DNA of 64,000 nt from Tachypleus tridentatus (lineage: Eukaryota; Arthropoda; Merostomata; Xiphosura; Limulidae), in the NCBI RefSeq assembly GCF_004210375.1, contig NC_134829.1, positions 31,636,034 through 31,700,033 on the forward strand, read 5' to 3'. The notes beneath the pieces were generated by a model. It saw only the letters and a program-made list of their open reading frames with translations. It had not been told where the DNA came from and did no database searches. Of the stretch, positions 58,801-64,000 are shown in pieces. How positions within the stretch are numbered: position 1 is the first letter of the stretch; each line of letters opens with the position of its first letter. The position numbers and the translations under genes are program-made.

Positions 58801-60455
58801 CATTGAATTTATTATTTAAATATTACATAAAACTAGTGAAGTTCATTCATGATTTCTAAAGCACTCAATATTAGAGTTCCACAAACAAAGCTCTTAAGTT
58901 AATTGCAAAACTTTTATTCAATATTTCTGTTTGATACAGTACAATTACTTCTTCAACAAACATAACATTTTTTTAGGAATTAATAACATGTGAGAGGCTT
59001 AACTTTTTACCAATTTTTAACAGAAATTATAAATTCTACATTTCTGAGAATCACGCTGAAATTTTATTCCAAGTGTTACTAGGTTGCTTTTCTCTGATTT
59101 TGGTTTTGCATTAATTTACATATGTTTCTTAAATATATTAAAAAATACGTATTTTATTATAAAATGAAGGTTCAACTTGTTAATTTTGAACACAAAACAT
59201 ACGCTCCAAAAATTAAAGTTTGAGATCAAAGTCTTAAGTTTACTTTAAACATAAAAGTATTGAGCGTAATGGCCACTTTTCTGCGGTATTATAATACTGA
59301 ACATCTTGAAAAATATATTGAATTTGGACTTGTAGGTTCTACTAGTGTTCTATATATAGTCGCCCATTTGGTAAGTTCACTGTCAAAATACAATCCTTCT
59401 CCTTTTTCCGACTTAGAGACAGAATAAAAATATTTTATCGTCGTATTCTATGCTACCCTAATCGCTTTATCAACGTCTTCTTTCAGCAAACATAAATACT
59501 TCCCAAACATTTAATCGTAATTCCCAACACAAGATCATACCTACTGAGCTTCAAACTTTTAGTATTTGTGGGTTTGATGTTTTGTCTAACTTCTTATCAG
59601 ACGTGTTTTATTTTACTCTCCTTTTCTCTTGTTTGTTTAGTATATTTAACTGATAGAAAGGCAGACTTACTGCTTTATATAAATTATTTATTCTCTTTCT
59701 TTCACTTTCTCTGCGAGGAAATAAATTTATTGACAAAGGAGTTGCTCTAATATTTCTTTCATAAACAGGTTTCTTATTCATTCTTAATGTATTGATTTAA
59801 ATTAGTTGTTATTGTTATATAACAACTGTTCAGGACTTACCAAGAAGTCCTCCAACAGAGCTGTCTAAATTGTAAACAGCAAACGCAAATATCAACATGA
59901 TAATAAAGATCAGAGCTGTGTTAAAATAAGAGACATAGAATGTAGCACCTAATCCTCCAATCCACGTGTAAGTTCCGATAACAGTTACTACAACTAGCAT
60001 CCCATACTCCACAGAAAAACCACGAACTAGTGTGGTCATAACAGCTATTCCACCTGAAAGTTTAAAATGTAAACATTACTTTAGTAAAATATTAAAATGA
60101 ATATCAATGAAGAGTTACAAAAGCACTGAAATTAATTAAAATTATTATTTAATTTGTTTTTCTAAAGTAGCTAAATAATCCGATAGATTGTTCATTTCGA
60201 AAAACTTCATAAGTCAAATAACTGTTGTATTACAGACAACTCACCTAACATAAGCATGGCGGTAACAATCATGTTTGTAAGAAATGCATAACCGCAGAAT
60301 GTTAGATGAGCTTTGGTTCCAAATCTTGCTTTGATGAGCTGTAGAAATGTTTTTGCTCCTGGAGCTCGAATTTTCAACTGCACTGACAACATAGCAAATA
60401 ATAAGATTTGTACTGTTGCTCCAGAAGCGTACCAGAAAGGACCACTGATTCCATA
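28721..60455 (-). CDS. DUR3-like urea symporter gene, ten 3' exons (gene-level span)
   Basis: The spliced product is a member of the sodium:solute symporter family, closest by motif memory to DUR3 urea transporters of plants and fungi. Diagnostic stretches in order are [79 protein letters not shown] and [16 protein letters not shown]. The family moves urea across the plasma membrane coupled to an ion gradient. The exons are 60245-60455, 59841-60053, 58594-58716, 57722-57928, 45004-45161, 40364-40494, 39809-39971, 34167-34377, 33516-33693 and 28876-29251. Phases agree at all nine junctions. About 655 residues are visible. The N-terminal helices, including the usual TWAATILQS region, are missing and should lie beyond 64000. 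Introns reach 12.5 kb and are packed with repeats. Confidence 0.9.
28876..29251 (-). CDS. DUR3-like exon J, last exon as read
   Basis: The acceptor tttttcag completes an Arg, then [20 protein letters not shown] leads to two helices ([20 protein letters not shown] and [19 protein letters not shown]). The frame ends at TGA (28876-28878) after [10 protein letters not shown] different frame stays open from the same point for about 50 more residues (see the following entry). The stop may therefore be a frameshift product rather than the ancestral end. Confidence 0.88.
29755..29868 (-). repeat. Degenerate major SINE fragment
   Basis: caccaacgaatagtggaatt through ctggccatactgggcct, with several gaps. 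Confidence 0.65.
29932..29960 (-). repeat. SINE tail fragment at mariner junction
   Basis: tttgttttttgattttcgcg is the 3' tail of the major SINE, cut where the mariner fragment begins. Confidence 0.6.
29961..30152 (-). mobile_element. 5' end fragment of the same mariner family
   Basis: The reverse complement matches the first 190 bases of the element at 24664 (terminus, then the gatcagctgattacgacgcc leader region). It ends at the terminus with TA on the right and is truncated on the left, where it abuts the tail of a SINE (ttttcgcgcaaa). A second SINE begins three bases after its right end. Confidence 0.8.
30155..30432 (-). repeat. Major SINE copy
   Basis: Full length. It starts three bases after the mariner terminus. 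Confidence 0.88.
30433..31359. other. Intron sequence, nothing recognised
   Basis: One plus frame near 30801 is open for about 45 codons, with no recognisable domain. It may be an old element. Confidence 0.4.
31360..31637 (-). repeat. Major SINE copy
   Basis: Full length with an intact B box (ggattcgaacccacgac). Confidence 0.88.
31638..32823. other. Intron sequence, nothing recognised
   Basis: AT-rich; no exon of the transporter expected or seen between exons I and J here. Confidence 0.5.
32824..33260. mobile_element. hAT-type MITE interrupted by a short SINE
   Basis: The ends caggggtcgtcaacc and ggttgctgactccctg are imperfect inverted repeats of the CAGGGGTCGGCAACC type. The flanks ttctaaaa and ttttaaaa form an 8-bp target duplication with one mismatch. 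A 95-bp SINE copy (32940-33036) is inserted, with tctatctc repeated on both sides. No coding sequence. Confidence 0.75.
32940..33036 (+). repeat. Short SINE, second family, nested in a hAT MITE
   Basis: The head has lost the central portion (acagcccaaaaatcagg). Target duplication tctatctc. Confidence 0.8.
33516..33693 (-). CDS. DUR3-like exon I
   Basis: The acceptor aacacag and donor CG|gtataa bound about 59 residues. They include [20 protein letters not shown] (helix) and [20 protein letters not shown], where the (S/T)TR(D/E)IDNPL motif is typical of animal DUR3-like proteins as I recall them. Confidence 0.9.
34024..34100 (+). repeat. Short SINE, third family, fragment
   Basis: ggtttttgatacccgtggag to tttgtgcttaataagagaca. 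Confidence 0.65.
34167..34377 (-). CDS. DUR3-like exon H
   Basis: The exon starts [20 protein letters not shown] after a CAG acceptor, with helices through [20 protein letters not shown] and the tail [11 protein letters not shown]. The donor ACCG|gtaggg leaves one base that makes Gly with the next exon (NTG|KEQS). The open frame continues past it, but phase favours this donor. Confidence 0.9.
34587..34865. repeat. Two adjacent long near-perfect hairpins
   Basis: The first foldback covers 34587-34780: arms of about 85 bases starting gactcagatatatgtttgag and ending rc-identical (catatatctgagtc), with a loop of about 22 bases and one 6-base difference within the arms. Directly abutting it, 34782-34865 is a second foldback with arms of about 38 bases (agacagtagcatagctttcc) and a short loop. 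It lies in the intron between transporter exons G and H. No coding sequence. Confidence 0.9.
35203..35605 (+). repeat. Short SINE, third family, split by a major SINE
   Basis: The head is at 35203-35253 and the tail (cacaatacagatagccaatt...) resumes at 35532 after the nested insertion. Confidence 0.75.
35254..35531 (+). repeat. Major SINE inserted in another SINE
   Basis: Full length. It splits a third-family SINE (35203-35250 and 35532-35605). The flanks catacctatg and catacatatg are the target duplication. Confidence 0.9.
35771..35865 (-). repeat. Short SINE, second family
   Basis: Partial copy, tail and B box present, 5' end missing. Confidence 0.7.
35991..36245 (-). repeat. Major SINE copy with clear TSD
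   Basis: Flanked by tcctttagt on both sides (near 35980 and 36250). Confidence 0.9.
36690..36807 (-). repeat. Short SINE, second family
   Basis: Full length, diverged. Confidence 0.75.
37277..39600 (-). mobile_element. Penelope-like retroelement, nearly complete but broken
   Basis: On the minus strand the pieces in order are an N-terminal region (39456-39143, two frames), RT motifs with [15 protein letters not shown] (39016-38744), [19 protein letters not shown] and [13 protein letters not shown] (38507-38300), a linker, and a C-terminal GIY-YIG domain ([20 protein letters not shown], about 37750-37690). This order, RT then GIY-YIG, defines Penelope-like elements. The RT catalytic YVDD reads YVND, and frame breaks separate the pieces. 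The 3' end (gaggagcgaacaac) matches the copy at 63.8 kb. It sits inside a transporter intron in the same orientation as the gene. Confidence 0.85.
39809..39971 (-). CDS. DUR3-like exon G
   Basis: The acceptor tttatag completes an Arg. The exon encodes [20 protein letters not shown], a short linker to [19 protein letters not shown] (helix) and NVTG. Donor choice: gtaggt after GGC keeps phase 0 and gives TG|ISLGW, matching the plant AGVSLGW. A later gtgttt would break phase. Confidence 0.85.
40364..40494 (-). CDS. DUR3-like exon F, Cys-rich loop
   Basis: A 131-base exon between tttccag and AG|gtgagt. It encodes [20 protein letters not shown] and then a run with C-x2-C-x13-C-x-C-x5-C-x2-C spacing. 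The neighbours place it in the cytoplasmic loop after YQFYLK. Plant and fungal DUR3, as I remember them, lack this module. The cysteine pairing suggests a small metal-binding knuckle, which is inference. Phases fit on both sides (0 in, 2 out). Confidence 0.82.
40640..42460. repeat. Minisatellite cluster: 60-bp core array in a degenerate ~30-bp array
   Basis: At 41068-41690 a 60-bp unit (catgcacatgagtgtttaat, actttcactaagacattcat, gtgtgtcttcagtaccataa) repeats about 10 times. Around it, similar but diverged pieces (gtaacattca, tcttcagtata) recur at about 30-bp steps. The right end (42240-42460) is a TA-rich repeat with attcagtatatatatattg. All lies in the intron between transporter exons E and F. 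Confidence 0.93.
42655..43028. repeat. 41-bp tandem repeat, about 9 copies
   Basis: The unit reads taacattcctgtatgatcct then tgaaaggccctcctcctatcc, with c/t and cct/cat variants. It is in the same intron as the 60-bp array. Confidence 0.96.
43029..44394. other. Intron sequence, nothing recognised
   Basis: Between the 41-bp array and a SINE. AT-rich, no coding signal. Confidence 0.5.
44395..44666 (-). repeat. Major SINE copy
   Basis: Full length, in the intron between transporter exons E and F. Confidence 0.88.
44898..45008. repeat. 37-bp repeat, 3 copies, overlapping a splice donor
   Basis: The unit (tctctaagtactgaagtgta, agtgaatattaccttta) has starts at 44898, 44935 and 44972. The donor of transporter exon E (minus strand, 45002-45003) lies in the last copy. 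The other two copies carry the same gtaatatt motif. Confidence 0.95.
45004..45161 (-). CDS. DUR3-like exon E
   Basis: The acceptor ccaattcgtag and donor AAG|gtaata bound a 158-base exon. It encodes [16 protein letters not shown] and a helix with [20 protein letters not shown], the conserved SSF helix 8-like block, then [12 protein letters not shown]. The intron before it is about 12.5 kb because of the 61-bp array. The donor lies inside a 37-bp tandem repeat. Confidence 0.92.
45162..46485. other. Intron sequence, one weak open frame
   Basis: A 65-codon minus frame at 45894-46091 looks coding-like in composition (polar, balanced) but matches nothing I know. Confidence 0.4.
46486..46590 (+). 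repeat. Short SINE, third family
   Basis: cagtgacacaacgatacgtc to aactttaaacaaac, with a deletion in the B-box region. Confidence 0.7.
46958..52527. repeat. 61-bp minisatellite, about 91 copies, hairpin-forming
   Basis: The unit reads ggttcagagagcaatataaa, gttattttagaagttagagc, tactgactagcttctctcctt. Many units carry agaagctag and ctagcttct around the loop agctactga, a 9-bp inverted repeat. Blocks of several units recur as higher-order repeats: the variants cttctttcc, aaaattattttt and cttctgccc reappear together near 47740, 48470 and 48960. It fills much of the intron between transporter exons D and E. Confidence 0.97.
52537..52662 (+). repeat. Short SINE, second family
   Basis: It begins only about 10 bases after the end of the 61-bp array. 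Confidence 0.78.
52860..53137 (-). repeat. Major SINE copy
   Basis: Full length, about 330 bases beyond the 61-bp array. Confidence 0.88.
53288..53412 (+). repeat. Short SINE, third family
   Basis: cctcagtgacacagcggtat to taacaaacaacaa. Confidence 0.78.
53571..53818 (-). repeat. Major SINE copy
   Basis: Short internal deletion (gtcatcacc follows tagcta directly); otherwise complete. Confidence 0.86.
53819..55344. other. Intron sequence, mostly unrecognised
   Basis: Contains the exact 29-bp duplication. The open frame at 54401-54727 spans that duplication and shows no domain. Confidence 0.45.
54554..54612. repeat. Exact tandem duplication of about 29 bp
   Basis: tggctttccgtgtattataa followed by acaactta occurs twice in succession with no change, indicating a recent local duplication. 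Confidence 0.9.
55345..56065 (+). repeat. LTR-like interspersed repeat, copy 2, with nested SINE
   Basis: Second copy of the repeat at 970-1524. A 125-bp SINE (55842-55968, minus) is inserted, with gcaaatttgt and gtaaatttgt on its two sides. Just downstream, an open frame of 76 codons (56071-56301) might be the start of an element-encoded protein, but I recognise nothing in it. Confidence 0.5.
55842..55968 (-). repeat. Short SINE, third family, nested in LTR-like repeat
   Basis: Full length in reverse; target duplication g(c/t)aaatttgt. Confidence 0.8.
57395..57505 (+). repeat. Short SINE, third family, degenerate
   Basis: taactcagtgctaagcctgc to gaataacaacaaacaaa. Confidence 0.5.
57722..57928 (-). 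CDS. DUR3-like exon D
   Basis: The acceptor attttag and donor GAAG|gtatgc bound about 69 residues. They start [20 protein letters not shown] and include [18 protein letters not shown]. The family reads [12 protein letters not shown] and [10 protein letters not shown] here. The exon ends in the loop [10 protein letters not shown]. Confidence 0.92.
58227..58502 (-). repeat. Major SINE copy with clear TSD
   Basis: tatatagtaatg is repeated on both sides. It lies between transporter exons C and D. Confidence 0.9.
58594..58716 (-). CDS. DUR3-like exon C
   Basis: A 123-base exon between attgtaatag and gtaaag. It encodes [20 protein letters not shown] and then [20 protein letters not shown], the latter a DUR3 signature. 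It begins with two bases and ends with one, so it fits between exons B and D. Confidence 0.9.
58717..59840. other. Intron between transporter exons B and C
   Basis: No repeats of the families above and no extra exon seen. Confidence 0.5.
59841..60053 (-). CDS. DUR3-like exon B
   Basis: The acceptor tttcag gives G|GT (Gly), and the donor is CTTG|gtaagt. It encodes [18 protein letters not shown], a helix [19 protein letters not shown] and a second helix around [15 protein letters not shown]. It aligns by eye with the SSF segment GVIIYTLAGGLKATF of plant DUR3. Confidence 0.9.
60245..60455 (-). CDS. DUR3-like exon A (first visible)
   Basis: The exon starts in phase 0 after ttttatccag and ends at TTAG|gtgagt. 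Its 70 codons begin [20 protein letters not shown] and include [20 protein letters not shown] and a membrane helix ending TAMLMLG. These are among the most conserved blocks of DUR3 proteins. An exon must precede it, and none is visible between 60456 and 64000. Confidence 0.92.
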
Positions 60456-60654
60456 CTGGATAAAAGAAAAATATGTAAGCAAAACAAATAAATGATCTCC
60501 AAAAAATATATTGTTTTAAATAAAGACGCTTCAATTTTAGTATACATCAGGAAGTTACAAATGGTAAGCTCACAATAAATTAAAGAAAGTTTTGAAAACG
60601 TTAATTACTTAAATTAGAAGAGTTAAAAGTTATTTTCAGAAAAATTAACAGTTT

Positions 60655-60770
60655 TTCAGTGGTATGTATGCTGATTTACAACGCTGGAAGCTGGGTTCCG
60701 ATACCCGTGGTAGACAGAGCACGAATAGTCCCTTGTGTAGCTTTGCGATTAGCTACAAACAAAACAAAAG
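60655..60770 (+). repeat. Short SINE, third family
   Basis: tttcagtggtatgtatgctg to agctacaaacaaaacaaaag, just upstream of the first visible transporter exon. Confidence 0.78.
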
Positions 60771-61366
60771 TATTACTAGCCTTGGTGGGTATTAAGTTTT
60801 GGCCTTTGGAGAATCGTGGCTTTCAAATCTGAACATGCAGTTGTAAGCTGAAAATTTAATTTCGGTAATGTTATTATATTTATAGTTATCTCTAACTGAA
60901 GTCCGTAACATTAACTTATTTGTTTATCTGTTAATAGTGAGGTCAAAATAACATAAGCTAAGTTAATTGCAGAATATTTAGTATATTCTCTTTGTTACTC
61001 GGTATTCGTTTAAAGCAGTTTACTGAAAATTTATTTATGAACTAATAAGCATTAGCATACTTCTGAGATTAAATATGTCCAGTCTTAAGAATATACGTAA
61101 CCGGACCTACATTTTATATAAAAAGAGATTAAGTTTTGTTAAAAACAACAACTCTTAACTTACGTCGTGTTAAGGTTCAGCAATCGTAACCCAGTTGTGG
61201 TAACATATTACAATCTCAACACAAGAAGGTGTGAGCATGAATTATCTACTTAATGAATATGATTTCTTTAATTATCGAACCTATAAGATGTAGAATTTCC
61301 TAAATGGCAGTTTAAAGCACCATTTTATGGGAATTATATAGATTAAATACCTAGTCATGATGTATT

Positions 61367-62275
61367 AGGTTGTCCAGATATAAATGTCGCAATTCTCACG
61401 ATGACATTTAGAAGCTGAATATAGAATAATTTATCGTTGATTGGATGGTTTTATCCAATGTTTATCGCTTACAAGGTGTCTTAATTGTCTGCTGTTTCAA
61501 CTCTACTCATAGTAAGTTTTCCAACACACAAGTCAGCATGGACGAGAAGTACTTTTATCTGATTTTTTCTACGACTTCAAACTTGGACGAAAAGCTACCG
61601 AAACTACAGGGAACATCAACCAGGCATTCGGCCATGGATCTGTTACTGAACGTGTAGTTCAGCGTTGGTTTCAAAGGTTTCAATATGGGGATGAAAGTCT
61701 TGAAGACCACAAAGGTCATGAAAGGAAGCCATCCCTAGATGAAAACACACTAAGGGAAGCAGTTGAGACAAACCCTCGCACAACAGTACATGAGTTTGCA
61801 GAAAACCTAGGCATAAGCAAATCAAGCATTGTTAACCACCTGAGTGCGATTGGAAAGAAGAAAGAGTTGGATAAGTGGGTTCCACATGAGCTGGCTGAAG
61901 ATCAACAAAATCGGTGTTATGAGACCCGTCAAGGATAACACTCCAAAAATTGAACGAAATGGGAATTGAGGTTCTGCCTCATCTACCTTATTCCTCGGAC
62001 CTCCCACTACAAGTTTTTTATATTTCGAGCACTTTGACAACTTTTTAAACAATAAATGCTTTCAAAACCAGACAGCTGCAGAAGACGCTTTCAGGAAGTT
62101 TACTGACCATAGAAACTCTGATTTCTACAGCAGGGGCATAAACAGCATCGTTACACATTGGGAAAATTGTGTTGAAGTAAATGGTGCTAACTTTAATTAA
62201 AGCATGTTTTACAACACTGGTTTATACTTTTCCAAACTTCGCAGTTCAAAAACGACATTTGTTTCTGGACAACCT
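61367..62275 (+). mobile_element. Internally deleted mariner, second family
   Basis: Termini aggttgtccagatataaatg and catttgtttctggacaacct are next to T/A-rich targets. The coding region reads GNINQAFGHGSVTERVVQRW, then FQYGDESLEDHKG, RKPSLDENTLREAVE and KKELDKWVPHELAEDQQNR, the style of Hsmar/SETMAR transposases. The central catalytic part is missing. It resumes near MGIEVLPHLPYSSDLP and is frame-broken. Confidence 0.8.
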
Positions 62276-62593
62276 TACACAAACATAATGCTAACCTTCC
62301 GTAAATAAGACTCATCAGTTTACTCTATGAATTACACGTAAGAATCTTTTATTCGTTATTTCAATGACTTTGTGAGATATACACTGCCAGATATTTCATG
62401 ATTCGGCTTTAGGTTCGCATCTACAAAATTTGAAAACATCATCTACAAAAGGCAGAATTAAATTTAAAAAGTCATTCAAAATATCGTTTCTCTTCAATAG
62501 TTCTGCTGTAAACATTTCTGTTTTTGGCTTATTCTTTAAGGCTTAATAACAACTACTACAACTGTCTTTATAGTTAAATAAACAATCCGTGAT

Positions 62594-63863
62594 GACATTC
62601 CCAGCAACCAATTAGCAACCCTTATAGAATTCACCAAGATGAAGATAAACTTCATGTTCAACAATCACAACTATATACAAACAAATGGCCTAAGCATCCA
62701 GTATCACCAGTTCTAGCCAATATTTTTATGACACAAGTTTAAACACAAGAAATTAGCACAGCATTACATCCACCACTATACTGGTACAGATATGTAGACG
62801 ACACGATTGCAGGATTCACATCTACAGAACACACACTTAAGTTTTTCAATCACATTAACTCTATACATCCCAACATTAACTTCACATGTGAACAGGAAGA
62901 AAGCAATCAAATATCATTTCTTAACCTCAAAATTACAAGAACCGATACACAATTTAAAACAGAAATCCACCGAAAAATCACCCATACTGGACTATACATT
63001 CCTTGGGACTCGGCACATGAAACAAAACAAAAACTCAACATACAAAGAAACCAAATAAACATAGCCATAAAACTGTGCTCACCAGATAAAATTAACGATT
63101 AATTAGACAAAATAAAACAATACTTCATCGACATCAATAAATTTCCTCCACAGACCGTAGAAAACATTATACGCACACACCTAGACAGAAAGCAAAATCA
63201 ACTAACAAAAGTAAATATACTCCACGATTTAAAAAGTCACAAAACCCTATATTGCTGCATACCATATATTCCCGATATCAGCAGAAAAATAACCAACATT
63301 TGGCAAAAACTAGTAACAAAATATGACATTCCAGTTAATACTAAAGTTATTCAAAAACCAGGCACAAAACTAAGGTCTACACTTTGTAAAAACTACACTG
63401 ACAAACACCACACAAACATTATTTATAAAATACAATGTGATAACTGCCACGACTTCTATATTGGAGAAACAAGTAGAAAAATGGAAACCAGAGTCACACG
63501 TTTTCGAACACGGCAAGTCAAATAAACACAACGTAACCGTAGAAAACACCCAAATACTAAATAAAGAAACAAACATAAACAAACGCAAAATTAAAGAAGC
63601 TTTACTTATACAGCAACTCAAGCCCAAAATAAACCAATACAAAGGAACACCTTTATACCTATATTAATAAATATAATCAAACATCTAAGCACGCCTTCTA
63701 CATTCCCACACTCAGTTATACAACCCCCTTCAAATATGTGGTCAGCTATCGGTCAGTTACCTCTTTCTTTCTTTGTTAACCTGATGATGACCGATGAAGG
63801 TCGAAACGTTGTTCGCTCTTTCGTGCTTTCTCTATCCATACCAGCTGTTTTTACATATATACT
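62594..63863 (+). mobile_element. Penelope-like element, 5'-truncated second copy
   Basis: The copy begins in the RT ([15 protein letters not shown]) and keeps YWYRYVDDTIAGF with an intact YVDD. It runs through [15 protein letters not shown] and [18 protein letters not shown] to [21 protein letters not shown] frame break follows in the RT/linker, a stop occurs near 63100, and a deletion right after SRKMET removes the rest of the GIY-YIG core. Its orientation is opposite to the copy at 37.3 kb. Confidence 0.85.
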
Positions 63864-64000
63864 TAAATGAATATCTCATAGGACAGAAAAACATCTTTAA
63901 TTTATATCCTTTTTGTACTTTAATTTCAAAAACTATTTTCTATACCTCAATCACACAATATTCTTTTGACATCGACTCCTATGAATATTAATTCTGTACT

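Noticed and set aside
60456-61366. Upstream transporter exon
   Set aside because: I looked on the minus strand for the conserved WTWAAT / QSSN block of DUR3 and saw nothing; the 5' exons are assumed to lie outside the window.

Overview
This is an AT-rich animal nuclear window with small phase-matched exons, long introns and dense transposable elements. The commonest repeat is a tRNA-derived SINE of about 270 bp, present in more than 20 copies. I recognise it, from memory only, as the one that fills horseshoe-crab genomes (Limulus, Tachypleus, Carcinoscorpius). Two shorter tRNA-like SINE families, Penelope-like elements, mariners and hAT relics fit a chelicerate or other arthropod.

Two protein-coding genes converge tail to tail. 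Plus strand, about 1-15615: the 3' part of a gene for a polar, Lys/Ser-rich coiled-coil protein. Five internal or terminal exons with matching splice phases are visible, plus one well-supported upstream exon and a possible exon at the window edge. I could not assign its family. Minus strand, 60455 down to about 28721: ten exons of a DUR3-like urea/sodium (or proton) symporter of the SSF family. Its 5' exons lie beyond the window. All splice phases agree. It carries a Cys-rich loop with three close cysteine pairs (exon 40364-40494). Its last exon appears to lose its acidic tail through a one-base change in an A run.

The convergent intergenic region, about 15.9-28.7 kb, holds no gene I can support. 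It contains RT and GIY-YIG relics, a short Penelope-derived insertion with a 12-bp target duplication, a piggyBac-like 5' end, an internally deleted mariner, and 40-bp and 56-bp minisatellites. The introns of the transporter hold a nearly full-length but broken Penelope-like element (37.3-39.6 kb), a tandem pair of long foldback hairpins (34.59-34.87 kb), minisatellites of 60, 41 and 37 bp, and a 5.6-kb array of a 61-bp hairpin-forming unit (46.96-52.53 kb). Upstream of the last visible transporter exon lie a deleted mariner of a second family and a second Penelope copy in the opposite orientation.

The most unusual items are the double foldback structure, the short Penelope-terminal insertion (possibly retrozyme-like), the 61-bp hairpin array with higher-order blocks, the triplicated splice donor beside a transporter exon, and the frameshifted transporter tail. 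No complete new gene system is evident.
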